From Verrucomicrobiota bacterium (GTDB taxonomy: Bacteria > Verrucomicrobiota > Verrucomicrobiia > Opitutales > Opitutaceae): a stretch of DNA of 47,424 nucleotides. Position numbers and translations under genes: made by a program. Below, piece by piece: positions 38,726-47,424 of this stretch (its first letter is position 1; each line of letters opens with the position of its first letter). The DNA lies in contig CANIWJ010000015.1 in assembly GCA_947471035.1 (NCBI GenBank), forward strand, positions 1 to 47,424, read 5' to 3'. The notes under the pieces are model-generated. The model was given only the letters and a program-made list of their open reading frames with translations, was not told the origin of the DNA and did no database searches.

Positions 38726-41545
38726 TCAGCTCACCGTCGGAGTCGCTGCGGCCGGTGTGATCACCGCCGCTATGGCATCGCGCAATAGCGTTAACCGTTC
38801 CGTATCCGACGGTTTATCCGGCGTGGCGTTTTCGATATAGAAGGTGTCGATCGCGATATCCCGCTCCGTGCCGATACGGGCGAAGGTGATGTCGAAACCA
38901 TGGTCACTGATCAATTTCGCGAGGCTGAACAATAGACCGATTTCATCGCGAGCCTGCACCTCGACGATCGTGCGCTCCATTGAGATTTCGTGGTAAACCT
39001 CCACGGAGGGCGGGAAACTCGCCGCGTGCTCGGGCGCGTTATCCACCCCATAGCGCGTGCTGCGGACTTTTTTAGCCTGAGCGACGATGTCAGGGTAAAG
39101 GTCTTTGCCTGAATTCAACGCCTGCTCGACCGTGCGCGCGAAAATCTCCTGCGCCTTGGCGCTCTGCACCGCACCCCGCCCGGGCTCGACCACATAAAAC
39201 GTGTCGATAGCGATATGGTCGTTACGCGAGATGACCTTGGCCGACAAAATCGACAACCCGGCGACCGAAAACGCCCCGGCCAGTTTGTAAAAGAGCCCGG
39301 CCCGGTCCCATGTCACAATATCCACCACGGTGAGCGAACGGTTAAGATCGTCGTGCCAGTCGATCACCGGCCGCAGACTGCTCACCGCATCGGCCTGGGA
39401 AATCGAGGTGAGCAACTTGTTCACCATTCCGATATGCAGCGCGATTTGATCGGCGTCGGTGTGGATAAAATAGCGCTCCGGCAGGAGATGGAAATGCGCC
39501 GTGATCTCATCGGCACTGATGCCGGGGATCTTTTTGGCCACGAGCTCCTGGAAGGTGGACTGCATGCGGGCGGTGTTGCGAGTGGCGAGGGTGGCTCCGT
39601 GGATCAACTGATCCAGCGTAGCCCGGTAGAGCGCGCTATGGAGGGTGTTTTTATAACTGTTCCAGAGACCGGCCGACGTGCCGCGCGCATCACAAAACGT
39701 GTGCACGGTGAGATACCGAAGTTTGTCCGGGTCAGGGACGAGTTCAGCGAAGGCGACGGCGGAAGCGGGGTCATCGATATCCCGCTTTTGCCAAAACCGT
39801 GCCATGATCAGGTGGTTTTTTATGATATAAGTGACAATATCCTGCTCCGCTGCGCCAACCTCCATGCGCGCCAGCAAAGGCAGGGCGATATCCACCCCGA
39901 AATCCGCGTGTCCCTTGATACCCTTGGCTTTGCCGATGTCATGCAGCAACAGAATGAGATACAGCAGCGCCGGATTCGCGGTTTCGTGCAAAATAGCCCG
40001 GTATTTCTGCGTCATTTCCTCCGTGCTGGTGAAAATAGCGTCGAGCTCACGAATCGCATTCAGCGTATGAATATCAGCCGTGTAGCGGTGGTAAAATTCA
40101 TGCTGCACCAGACACGTGAGCCCCTGAAACTCGGGGATAAAGCGCGCCAGCACTCCAAGCTCATGCATCAATGCGAGCGTCGGATAAACCGCGCCCGACT
40201 CCTCCAGTATGCTTTTAAAACTGATGTTCGCGTCGCGATCCTCGCTGACCCGCCGGGTAAGCAAGGGCAACGATTCCCGGATCAGCGACTGGAGCGTAAA
40301 CTCGGGTTGCGCGTTGAGCGATTGGCAGTGGCGAAACACCCGCACCAAACGCACCGGATCATCCTTAAATACCTGCGGGGTTTCCGCGCTTAACTCGCTA
40401 CCGCGCAGGATAAAGCCATCGATTCGCTTAGTCCGGATATAACGATGCGCCCGCACCGCCTCGCGAAACGAAATGGTTTTCCCCCCCGTGGGCTCAAGTG
40501 TAAGGGCGAGCCGGTTCTCCACCAACTTCGACACCCGGTAGATCAGCTGGGCCGAGCGGTAATAATCGTGCATGAACTGCTCGACCCGACCCAGCGTGTC
40601 CTGATTGGTATAGCCGATGCCGAGGGCGATGCGCGGCTGCGCCTCCAAATCCAGCAAATCCGTCGGCCGCCGACTCTGAAAATGCAGCTCGTTACGCACC
40701 CGCAGCAAGAACTCATACGAACGCTTAAAATCTCTCAGTTCATTACGCTTCAGGTAGCCCTGCTCGACCAACTCATCCATCGAGCCAATGCCCAGTTTTA
40801 CCCGCGCCATCCACAGTGTGTTTTGATAATCCCGCAAGCCGCCCACCCCGCTCTTGATGTCCGGCTCCTGTAAAAAAACCGAGCCCCCGTGCTTTGCCCG
40901 CCGGTTGGTCTGATCCTCCAAACGCACGCGAATATAACCCTTCGGGTCCTCCTGCGTGTAGTAGCTTCGATAAGCCGAGACGAAACCATCGAAAAGCGGT
41001 TGTGCCCCCGAGATCAACCGGGCCTCCAAAAGCGCGGTTTTGGTCTGAATGTCCTTCTTCGCTTCATCGAACACATCATCCACCGTACGGGTCGAATAGC
41101 CGACTTTCAGCCCGCAATCCCACAACAAATAAAGCACCTCGTCGATCAGGTGCTGCTGCATCGGCTTGATGGTCGTAAGCCGGACCTTCGACGGAAACAA
41201 AAACATGATGTCGATATCGCTCAGCGGACTCAGCTCTCCCCGACCATAGCCGCCGAGTGCGACCAATGCGCAGGTCGCGGGCAGATTGCCCTGCTGACGC
41301 TCAAAACTCGCCAACGCATGTTCGAAGAGGTGAGACAACATCACATCCACCATCGCCGAGCGGGCGCGTGCGACCTGCAGGCCAGACTCGCCGCCATCGT
41401 GCCGCATGCGAATCATGGCGCTTTCCAGCCGCAGAAAGACCTTGCAGGCCGCCAAGCGTGCCGCACGTGGCGCATCCGGCTCAAAGTTGAGCCGTTCGCG
41501 GGCGTGTTTTTGGATGCGGCCGATAAAAGGTGCAGGACTATACAT
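38726..41545 (-). CDS. glnD: Bifunctional [protein-PII] uridylyltransferase/UR enzyme
   Basis: A 939-residue nitrogen sensor that uridylylates and de-uridylylates PII in response to glutamine. The start at 41545 (MYSPAPFIGRIQKHARERL) is favoured. Domains in order: nucleotidyltransferase with GGYGRGELSPLSDIDIMF (~80), a helical linker, the HD hydrolase with YLILLLHDIGKAKGIKGHAD (~500), and two C-terminal ACT domains (VVDIVTWDRAGLFYKLAG and IVEVQARDEIGLLFSLAK). The active residues G-DxD and HD are intact. PII and amtB genes are not adjacent. Confidence 0.95.
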   Translation of the reverse strand: MYSPAPFIGRIQKHARERLNFEPDAPRAARLAACKVFLRLESAMIRMRHDGGESGLQVARARSAMVDVMLSHLFEHALASFERQQGNLPATCALVALGGYGRGELSPLSDIDIMFLFPSKVRLTTIKPMQQHLIDEVLYLLWDCGLKVGYSTRTVDDVFDEAKKDIQTKTALLEARLISGAQPLFDGFVSAYRSYYTQEDPKGYIRVRLEDQTNRRAKHGGSVFLQEPDIKSGVGGLRDYQNTLWMARVKLGIGSMDELVEQGYLKRNELRDFKRSYEFLLRVRNELHFQSRRPTDLLDLEAQPRIALGIGYTNQDTLGRVEQFMHDYYRSAQLIYRVSKLVENRLALTLEPTGGKTISFREAVRAHRYIRTKRIDGFILRGSELSAETPQVFKDDPVRLVRVFRHCQSLNAQPEFTLQSLIRESLPLLTRRVSEDRDANISFKSILEESGAVYPTLALMHELGVLARFIPEFQGLTCLVQHEFYHRYTADIHTLNAIRELDAIFTSTEEMTQKYRAILHETANPALLYLILLLHDIGKAKGIKGHADFGVDIALPLLARMEVGAAEQDIVTYIIKNHLIMARFWQKRDIDDPASAVAFAELVPDPDKLRYLTVHTFCDARGTSAGLWNSYKNTLHSALYRATLDQLIHGATLATRNTARMQSTFQELVAKKIPGISADEITAHFHLLPERYFIHTDADQIALHIGMVNKLLTSISQADAVSSLRPVIDWHDDLNRSLTVVDIVTWDRAGLFYKLAGAFSVAGLSILSAKVISRNDHIAIDTFYVVEPGRGAVQSAKAQEIFARTVEQALNSGKDLYPDIVAQAKKVRSTRYGVDNAPEHAASFPPSVEVYHEISMERTIVEVQARDEIGLLFSLAKLISDHGFDITFARIGTERDIAIDTFYIENATPDKPSDTERLTLLRDAIAAVITPAAATPTVS

Positions 41546-41910
41546 GCGCGGTTCGATGGGGATACGAAAACGTAACCTCCACACCGTGGGCCTAAATCCC
41601 GCCCCCCGCAAAGCGCTAAAAACACCCGCTTAAAACACCCACCCGCCCGCTCCCATCATTCCCCCACCATCTTTTCATACCCATTTAAAAACCTTAACCA
41701 CATCCAATACAACAAGCTCGAACAACAAGTAACCTATTAGGTTACTTGTTGTTCGAGCTTTGCATCCCGACCGGGCGTTTATGGCGGGCATGGGTGGTCG
41801 TTTGGGATTTTGCCTGGCAGCCCCCTCAGTTCACCCCGCTCATCACCCGCCCGCCGCCAAGCTTGCCTAGCCTGCGCGCGCCCCGTTGGCTCGCCGATTT
41901 ATTTACGCCC
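41546..41910. other. Divergent intergenic region between glnD and valS
   Basis: 365 bp without a supported gene. It holds the 47-bp palindrome (41714-41760). The valS frame is open upstream of 41911 to within the palindrome, but the extra residues have no family match. Promoters for both genes should be here; I cannot pick them out. Confidence 0.6.
41714..41760. repeat. 47-bp perfect palindrome, copy D with extended arms
   Basis: 41714-41736 pairs without mismatch with 41738-41760 around a central T. The inner core is the same as copy C at 33914; the outer arms (AAGCTCGAACA) are different but symmetric. It lies in the glnD-valS divergent promoter region. Confidence 0.9.
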
Positions 41911-44682
41911 ATGCCCGAGATCACCAAGAGCTACGAAGCCCGCGATGTTGAAGCCAAATGGTATGCCGCCTGGCAGGAAGCCAAGTGCTTCGCCGGCGTC
42001 GCCGCGCCCGGCCAGGAGACCTACACCATCGTCATCCCGCCGCCCAACGTCACCGGCATCCTGCACATGGGCCACGTGCTCAACAACACCCTCCAGGACG
42101 CCCTCATCCGCCGCGCCCGCCTCGAGGGCAAAGCCGCCTGCTGGATCCCCGGCACCGACCACGCCGGCATCGCCACCCAAACCATGGTGGAAAAACACCT
42201 CAAAAAAACCGAGGGCAAGGGCCGCCGCGATCTCGGCCGCGAGGAGTTCCTGAAACGCGTCTGGTCCTGGCGCGACGAAAAGGGCGACCACATCCTCAAG
42301 CAGCTCCGCGAACTGGGCTGCTCCTGCGATTGGGACCGCACCCACTTCACCATGGACCCCGGCTACTCCCAGGCCGTGCTCACGTCCTTCATCAAACTCT
42401 TTGAGCAGGGCCACATCTACCGCGGAAAACGCATGGTCAACTGGTGCCCGGTCTCGCTCACTGCCCTCTCCGACGAGGAGGTCGAGATGCGCCCGACCAA
42501 AGGCCACATCTACCGCCTCCAATACGAACTGGTCGAGCCATCCACCACCACCGACGTCGAGGGCAACACCCTCCCGCTCACTCACCTCGTCCTCGAAACC
42601 ACCCGCCCCGAAACCATCGCCGCCGACGTCGCCGTGGCCGTGCACCCGACCGACGCCCGCTACACCCATCTCGTGGGCAAGAAAGTCTGGCGCCCGCTCG
42701 GCGAACGTATCCAGATCCCCATTATCGCCGACGAGGCGGTCGATCCCGCCTTCGCGGCCGGCGCGCTCAAGGTCACGCCCGCCCACGACAAGGTGGACTT
42801 CGAAATCGGCCAGCGCCACCGCCTGCCCGTGATCGACGCCCTCAACGCCGACGGCACCATGAACGAGTTCGCCGGCCCCGAGCTCGCAGGGCTTGACCGC
42901 TTCGCCGCCCGCAAAAAAGCCGCCGAGATTCTCCAGGAACGCGGCGCGCTCATCGAAGCCAAGCCCTACGAAAACAACGTCGGCCACTCCCAGCGCGCCG
43001 GCGTGCCCATCGAGCCCCGCCTCACCCAGCAGTGGTGGCTGCGCTACCCGCGCGTCGAAGAGGCCAAGGCCGTCGTGCGTGACGGCCTCATCCAGATGCA
43101 CCCCGAGCGCTGGTCGAAGGTTTACCTCAACTGGCTGGAAAACATCCAGGACTGGTGCATCTCCCGCCAACTCTGGTGGGGGCACCGCATCCCCGTCTGG
43201 TATGCCAAGGGCGTGGACCGCGAGAAACTCACCGAGGCCGACCTACGCGACCCGGCCAAAATCCACGTCTCCCTCGCCGGTCCCGCCGACCCCGAGAACT
43301 GGATACAGGAGGACGACGTGCTCGACACCTGGGCCAGCTCCTGGCTCTGGCCCTTCGCCACCCTCGGCTGGCCCGACGCCGAGGCCCAGGCCAAGGCCGG
43401 CTTTGCCAATTTCTACCCGACCACCACCCTCGCCACCGGCGCGGACATCATTTTCTTCTGGGTCGCCCGCATGATCATGGCCGGCCTGGAGTTCGCCAAA
43501 CCCGGCGCGCCCGTCGAGGAGCGCATCCCCTTCAAACACGTTTATTTCAACGGCATCGTGCGCGACAAACAGGGTCGCAAGATGTCCAAGACCCTCGGCA
43601 ACTCGCCCGACCCGCTCGACCTCATCCAGAAATACGGCGCGGACGGCCTGCGCTTCGGCCTGCTCCAGATCGCCCCGCTCGGACAGGACGTAAAGTTCGA
43701 CGAGGACCGCATCGAGAGCGGCAAAAACTTCTGTAACAAAATCTGGAACGCCGTCCGTTTCCGCCAGATGAGCGGCCCCGCCGGCGACAACTCCAGCCTC
43801 GCCGCCGTGCTCGCCCGCCTTGATGCCACCCAGATCGACGACGACGACCATGCCCTGCTCGCCGCCCTTCTGGAGCTGACCGCGTTGCTCGAAAATTGCT
43901 TCGCCGACTTCGAATTCGCCGCCGCCACCCAGGGTTTGTACACCTTTTTCTACACCGATTTCTGCGATTGGTATGTCGAGGTGGCCAAGGCCCGCGTGCA
44001 GGATCCCGCCGCCCGCGACCACGTGCTCGCGGTGCAGGATCTCGTTATCCGCCAGTTCCTGCTCCTCTTCGAGCCCTTCGCGCCCTTCATCACCGAAGAG
44101 CTTTGGTCGCTGCTCGGTTACGTCGCCCCCGGCACGCGCTTCGTGCAGGATACCCGCATTGAAACCGCCGCCGCGCTCCGCGCCGCTCTCGCCAACCGTG
44201 GAGTTAGCATCGACACCGCCGCCGCCGGGCGCGTGGCCAAGCTCAAGGACACCGTCACCCTCGCCCGCCAGCTCAAGGCCGACAAAGCCGTCGCCCAAAA
44301 ACGCGACGTGCTCTTCTCGGTGCTCGCCGACGACGCCCAGTGGACCGGCCTCGGCGCCGCCTCCGCCAAGTTCACCCGGCTGGCCGGCGCCGCCTCGCTC
44401 ACCCGCACCACCGCCGAACCCGCGTTGCCCGCCATCGTGACGCCGCTGGGCACGCTCTATCTCGACACCGGGGTGAAAATCGACGCCGCCGCCGAACGCA
44501 CCCGCTTGGCCAAAGAGTTGGAGCAGGTGGTCAAACACATCACCGGCACCGAGGCCCGCCTCGGCAACGAAGCCTTCACCAGCAAAGCCCCCCCGGCCGT
44601 GCTGGAAGGCGCGCGCAAACAACTAGCCGACCAAAAAGCCAAACGCGCCGAACTCGAACGCCTGCTCGCTTCGCTTGGGTAA
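41911..44682 (+). CDS. valS: Valine--tRNA ligase
   Basis: A 923-residue class I synthetase charging tRNA-Val. The start at 41911 (MPEITKSYEARDVEAKWYA) matches family N-termini. The HIGH motif is PPPNVTGILHMGHVL (~45), the editing (CP1) domain follows with LETTRPETIAADVAVAVHP, then WCISRQLWWGHRIPVW and KMSKS as GRKMSKTLGNSPDPLD (~555). The anticodon-binding domain and the C-terminal coiled coil (LAKELEQVVKHITGTEARLGN) are present. Length and motifs are complete. Confidence 0.97.
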   Translation: MPEITKSYEARDVEAKWYAAWQEAKCFAGVAAPGQETYTIVIPPPNVTGILHMGHVLNNTLQDALIRRARLEGKAACWIPGTDHAGIATQTMVEKHLKKTEGKGRRDLGREEFLKRVWSWRDEKGDHILKQLRELGCSCDWDRTHFTMDPGYSQAVLTSFIKLFEQGHIYRGKRMVNWCPVSLTALSDEEVEMRPTKGHIYRLQYELVEPSTTTDVEGNTLPLTHLVLETTRPETIAADVAVAVHPTDARYTHLVGKKVWRPLGERIQIPIIADEAVDPAFAAGALKVTPAHDKVDFEIGQRHRLPVIDALNADGTMNEFAGPELAGLDRFAARKKAAEILQERGALIEAKPYENNVGHSQRAGVPIEPRLTQQWWLRYPRVEEAKAVVRDGLIQMHPERWSKVYLNWLENIQDWCISRQLWWGHRIPVWYAKGVDREKLTEADLRDPAKIHVSLAGPADPENWIQEDDVLDTWASSWLWPFATLGWPDAEAQAKAGFANFYPTTTLATGADIIFFWVARMIMAGLEFAKPGAPVEERIPFKHVYFNGIVRDKQGRKMSKTLGNSPDPLDLIQKYGADGLRFGLLQIAPLGQDVKFDEDRIESGKNFCNKIWNAVRFRQMSGPAGDNSSLAAVLARLDATQIDDDDHALLAALLELTALLENCFADFEFAAATQGLYTFFYTDFCDWYVEVAKARVQDPAARDHVLAVQDLVIRQFLLLFEPFAPFITEELWSLLGYVAPGTRFVQDTRIETAAALRAALANRGVSIDTAAAGRVAKLKDTVTLARQLKADKAVAQKRDVLFSVLADDAQWTGLGAASAKFTRLAGAASLTRTTAEPALPAIVTPLGTLYLDTGVKIDAAAERTRLAKELEQVVKHITGTEARLGNEAFTSKAPPAVLEGARKQLADQKAKRAELERLLASLG

Positions 44683-44693
44683 GTCCCTAGCCA

Positions 44694-44718
44694 GCTTGGG
44701 TCACACCAAAACCCAAGC
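44694..44718 (+). terminator. Hairpin after valS, possible terminator
   Basis: GCTTGGGT (44694-44701) pairs with ACCCAAGC (44711-44718) around a 9-nt loop, 11 bp after the valS stop. No strong T run follows, so termination is uncertain. Confidence 0.5.
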
Positions 44719-44722
44719 CATA

Positions 44723-44755
44723 CTTTACTTCGTTGGTAAACTCACCAAGGTAAAG
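44723..44755 (+). promoter_or_regulatory. Interrupted inverted repeat immediately before cysH
   Basis: CTTTAC (44723-44728) and TTGGT (44733-44737) are mirrored by ACCAA (44744-44748) and GTAAAG (44750-44755), 4 bp before the ATG. An operator covering the ribosome-binding region or a leader hairpin would fit control of a sulfate-assimilation gene. No known riboswitch is recognisable. Confidence 0.45.
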
Positions 44756-44759
44756 ATAC

Positions 44760-45473
44760 ATGAGCGTCACCGCAGTCCCTTCCGTCCCGACTGATTTGGG
44801 CACCCTTTCCGCTGAAGACCGTGTCCGCTGGGCCGTAGGTGAATTTGGTAACGGCCTCATTTTATCCACCAGTTTCGGCATCCAAGCCGCCGTCATGCTG
44901 CATCTGGCGACGCAGGTGGCACCCAATCTCCCTGTGGTGTTTATCGACACGGGTTACCACTTTCCCGAGACCTACCGCTTCGCCGACGAGTTGACCAAAC
45001 GGCTAAACCTCAACCTCAAGGTTTACGCGCCCCGCCTCTCACCCGCCTACTACGAAGCCCGCCACGGCAAACGCTGGGAACTCGGCCTCGACGGTCTCAA
45101 AGCCTACAACTTCGACCACAAGGTTGAGCCCATGGACCGCGCCGTGCGCGAACTCGGCGCCACCGCCTGGCTGGCCGGCCTGCGCCGCGTGCAGGCTTCC
45201 ACCCGCGAGGCGCTGCCCTTCGTGCAGGTGCAAAACAAAATCTCCAAAATCCACCCGATCCTCGATTGGGACAACCGCGCGATCTATCGTTACCTGACCG
45301 CCAACGATCTACCCTATCATCCTCTCTGGGACCAGGGTTACGTCTCCATCGGCGACTGGCATAGCAGCGCCCCGCTCCAACCCGGCCAGACCGAGGAGCA
45401 AACCCGTTTCGGCGGCGTCAAACGCGAGTGCGGCCTGCACGAAATCAGCGGACGCGGGGATTTCTCGATTTAG
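44760..45473 (+). CDS. cysH: Phosphoadenylyl-sulfate reductase
   Basis: A 237-residue cytoplasmic enzyme that reduces PAPS (or APS) to sulfite with thioredoxin. Motifs: [17 protein letters not shown] (PP-loop), [19 protein letters not shown], the [13 protein letters not shown] segment, [31 protein letters not shown] and the C-terminal redox Cys in [15 protein letters not shown]. The paired Cys motifs (CC-x80-CxxC) that hold a 4Fe-4S cluster in APS reductases are absent, so a PAPS-type enzyme is likely. The rest of the cys pathway is not in the window. Its 3' end overlaps that of the convergent gene by 4 bp. Confidence 0.94.
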   Translation: MSVTAVPSVPTDLGTLSAEDRVRWAVGEFGNGLILSTSFGIQAAVMLHLATQVAPNLPVVFIDTGYHFPETYRFADELTKRLNLNLKVYAPRLSPAYYEARHGKRWELGLDGLKAYNFDHKVEPMDRAVRELGATAWLAGLRRVQASTREALPFVQVQNKISKIHPILDWDNRAIYRYLTANDLPYHPLWDQGYVSIGDWHSSAPLQPGQTEEQTRFGGVKRECGLHEISGRGDFSI

Positions 45474-45733
45474 GGCGCACGGTTTTTGAGCTTACCCGCG
45501 CGCGCAAACTCCCGCACCAGCGCCACGCCCGGGGCCCAGACCATAAAGAAAAACGCGCCCGTTTTCACCCCCAGCACGACCAGCTCCGCCACCGTTTTGT
45601 GCGCCCCGCCGATCTTCCCCGCCACAGGAAACGTGATCGCTCCCAGCAGCGCGCCCAGCGCACACACCTCGAATACGGTGAAGAAAAATCCCCCCGTGCG
45701 CCCCGCCCACAGTTTTACGGTTTCCTGCTTCAT
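45470..45733 (-). CDS. Small membrane protein (hypothetical)
   Basis: An 87-residue protein ([15 protein letters not shown]...) with two hydrophobic stretches ([20 protein letters not shown] and [18 protein letters not shown]), so probably two membrane helices, and a basic C-terminus. The start ATG overlaps the stop of the upstream RibD-like gene (ATGA), so the two form an operon with coupled translation. I do not recognise the family. Confidence 0.75.
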   Translation of the reverse strand: MKQETVKLWAGRTGGFFFTVFEVCALGALLGAITFPVAGKIGGAHKTVAELVVLGVKTGAFFFMVWAPGVALVREFARAGKLKNRAP

Positions 45734-46272
45734 TTTTTGATCGAATAGCGCAACAGCACCGGACCCTCCGGCGCGAGGGTTTTTACCTCGATAAGCGCCA
45801 ATTCCACCGCAAGTGGCCACCCCGGTCCGGCCAAGGGCGTACCACTCCCAAAAATCCGCGACTCCACCGTAACGCACACTTCGTCCACCAGTCCCGCCGC
45901 CAGCCACGCCGCGTTCACCTGCCCGCCGCCCAGCAAGGCGCATCGCCGCCGCCCATCCGCCCGCAGCCGCGCCACCGTCTCCGCCGGCGTCTCGTCGGTA
46001 AATTCCAACACCCCCGCCACCGCCTCCGCCACCCGCTCCGCCGTCGTCGGCGTGCGCGTCCACACCACCCGCCGCAGCTCGGGAAACGCCTCCGGGCGCA
46101 TGCGCTCCTTCGATTGCTCATAGGTCGCCGCCCCCATCACACACGCATCGCAGACCCGGATCGCGGCGCGGAAATGCGCCTTGTCCGCCGCCGACGTAAA
46201 GGCATCCCCCGCCTCCGCATGGCGCGTGATCCAGCCGTCCAGTGATTGAGCCGCGTATAACACCACGTTCAT
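45730..46272 (-). CDS. RibD C-terminal / dihydrofolate-reductase-like protein
   Basis: A 180-residue NADPH-dependent reductase of the RibD C-terminal domain fold. It starts MNVVLYAAQSLDGWITR, the usual first strand with S-x-DG; later AIRVCDACVMGAATYEQS, RVVWTRTP and CALLGGGQVNAAWLAAGLVDEVCVTV are conserved in this family. The deaminase half of RibD is absent, so it is a free-standing reductase and the riboflavin role is not implied. The substrate is unknown. It precedes the small membrane protein with a 4-bp overlap. Confidence 0.88.
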   Translation of the reverse strand: MNVVLYAAQSLDGWITRHAEAGDAFTSAADKAHFRAAIRVCDACVMGAATYEQSKERMRPEAFPELRRVVWTRTPTTAERVAEAVAGVLEFTDETPAETVARLRADGRRRCALLGGGQVNAAWLAAGLVDEVCVTVESRIFGSGTPLAGPGWPLAVELALIEVKTLAPEGPVLLRYSIKK

Positions 46273-46417
46273 GCTCCGAGTTAGTTTCGACCGCCCGTCC
46301 CGCGCAAGTCACGTGGCAGACATCTTTTCTAGGTCAATTTTAGATATGTAATACAATGGCGTGCAGGCTTGTCGTCGTTCGCGCCCCGTCCATGGTCCCG
46401 AACACTCACCCACCACC

Positions 46418-47424
46418 ATGAAAAAAGCCCTGATCACCGGTATCACCGGCCAAGACGGTTCTTACCTCGCCGAGCTCCTATTGCAAAAAGGCTACGAAGT
46501 TCACGGCATCGTTCGCCGCGCCTCCACCTTTAACACCGCCCGCATCGACCACATTTACCAAGACCCGCACTTCGATAAAGCCCGTCTCTTCCTACACTAC
46601 GGCGATCTCGCTGACTCCGTGCAGATGGTAAAACTCCTCTACGATCTCAAGCCTGACGAGATCTACAACCTCGGTGCCCAGTCCCACGTCCGCGTCTCTT
46701 TCGACATCCCCGAATACACCGGCGACGTCGATGGCCTCGGCGCCCTCCGCATCCTCGAAGCCATCCGCGAAGCCGGCCTCGTTAACAAGGTCCGTTTTTA
46801 CCAAGCCTCGTCCTCCGAGATGTTTGGCAAAGTCCAGGAAGTCCCCCAGACCGAAAAAACCCCCTTCTGGCCCCGCTCCCCTTACGGCTGCGCCAAGGTG
46901 TACGCCTACTGGCTCACCGTAAACTACCGCGAATCCTACAACCTCCACGCCTCCAACGGCATCCTCTTCAATCACGAGAGCGAACGCCGCGGCGAGACCT
47001 TCGTCACCCGCAAGATCACCCGCGCCGCCACCCGCATCAAACTCGGCCTCCAGGACTCTCTCTATCTCGGCAACATCGACGCCCAGCGCGATTGGGGCTA
47101 CGCCAAGGACTACGTCGAAATGATGTGGCTCATGCTCCAACAGGATAAACCCGACGACTACGTAGTCGCCACCAACGAGGTCCACACCGTGCGTGAATTC
47201 TGCCAGGAAAGCTTCGGCCTGCTCGGCCTCGACTGGGAGAAATACGTCAAATACGACGCTCGCTACGAACGCCCCGCCGAGGTCGAGCTCCTCATCGGCG
47301 ACCCCGCCAAAGCCCGCAAACAGCTCGGCTGGGAACCCAAGGTCAAATTCAAGGACCTCGTCAAAATCATGACCGAGCACGATCTCGCCCTCGCCAAACG
47401 CGAAGCCCAGATCGCCAAACTGCC
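46418..47424 (+). CDS. gmd: GDP-mannose 4,6-dehydratase (3' end beyond window)
   Basis: At least 335 residues of a cytoplasmic short-chain dehydratase that converts GDP-mannose to GDP-4-keto-6-deoxymannose, the first step to GDP-fucose and GDP-rhamnose for surface polysaccharides. The start at 46418 gives [20 protein letters not shown] with the NADP-binding TGxxGxxG. Further motifs are [47 protein letters not shown], and the catalytic [29 protein letters not shown] and [14 protein letters not shown] are also typical. The C-terminus runs off the window. The AT-rich stretch with TACAAT at 46352 may be part of the promoter. Confidence 0.96.
   Translation, partial: MKKALITGITGQDGSYLAELLLQKGYEVHGIVRRASTFNTARIDHIYQDPHFDKARLFLHYGDLADSVQMVKLLYDLKPDEIYNLGAQSHVRVSFDIPEYTGDVDGLGALRILEAIREAGLVNKVRFYQASSSEMFGKVQEVPQTEKTPFWPRSPYGCAKVYAYWLTVNYRESYNLHASNGILFNHESERRGETFVTRKITRAATRIKLGLQDSLYLGNIDAQRDWGYAKDYVEMMWLMLQQDKPDDYVVATNEVHTVREFCQESFGLLGLDWEKYVKYDARYERPAEVELLIGDPAKARKQLGWEPKVKFKDLVKIMTEHDLALAKREAQIAKL

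Noticed and set aside
41746..41910. N-terminal extension of ValS
   Set aside because: The 55 extra codons begin inside the 47-bp palindrome and do not resemble ValS N-termini; 41911 fits the family.
43243..44622. 459-codon minus-strand ORF
   Set aside because: Antisense of valS; no independent motifs.
44694..44760. Riboswitch (SAM-type) before cysH
   Set aside because: Only 77 bp separate valS and cysH and no conserved riboswitch core is recognisable; a simple dyad explains the structure.

Overview
The window reads as high-GC chromosome from a member of the Verrucomicrobiota, most likely Opitutaceae or a close relative. This placement is inference from gene content: two PEP-CTERM surface proteins, autotransporter-type beta-strand repeats, a giant secreted multidomain protein, a LacI regulator next to secreted glycoside hydrolases, few recognisable Shine-Dalgarno sequences, and ordinary housekeeping genes (valS, glnD, gpsA, rsmE, tatA, cysH, gmd). 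There are no rRNA genes, CRISPR arrays, transposases or phage genes.

Layout. 1-546 is non-coding and full of hairpins and genome repeats. 547-12009 (minus) encodes three exported proteins: a PEP-CTERM beta-repeat protein, a beta-propeller protein and a 2,493-residue hydrolase/beta-solenoid/FN3 protein; the last two share a C-terminal module. A LacI-family regulator (12195, plus) is divergent from the giant gene. 13399-22167 (minus) is a carbohydrate-utilisation cluster: a GH2-like multidomain protein, a small carbohydrate-binding-like protein, a GH36 alpha-galactosidase and a GH5 enzyme, which would suit galactomannan-type hemicellulose. 22168-23047 holds a folded repeat element beside a tRNA-Leu(CAA) gene. 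23426-27158 is housekeeping. 27292-28962 is a phytase-like PEP-CTERM protein.

29145-37116 is an iron-acquisition region: tandem Fur-like boxes, an AraC regulator, a TonB protein and a TonB-dependent siderophore receptor whose promoters share a 16-bp motif, then (after a palindrome-bounded HTH gene) feoA-feoA-feoB and a small Cys-rich FeoB partner, preceded by a Fur-like palindrome. The rest is a zinc alcohol dehydrogenase with a microcompartment-type N-terminal helix, glnD, valS, cysH, a RibD-like reductase with a small membrane protein, and the start of gmd.

The least explained signals are: (i) a 146-residue XRE-type HTH gene enclosed exactly by two copies of a 21-bp palindrome, with two more copies at 33914 and 41714 whose arms differ from each other yet remain perfectly self-complementary (55 and 47 bp); (ii) a roughly 220-nt nested hairpin element at 22502-22723 whose right border repeats at 116-138 beside a different large hairpin; (iii) a shared AraC-type promoter architecture for tonB and its receptor; (iv) a 12-bp motif upstream of four surface-protein genes.
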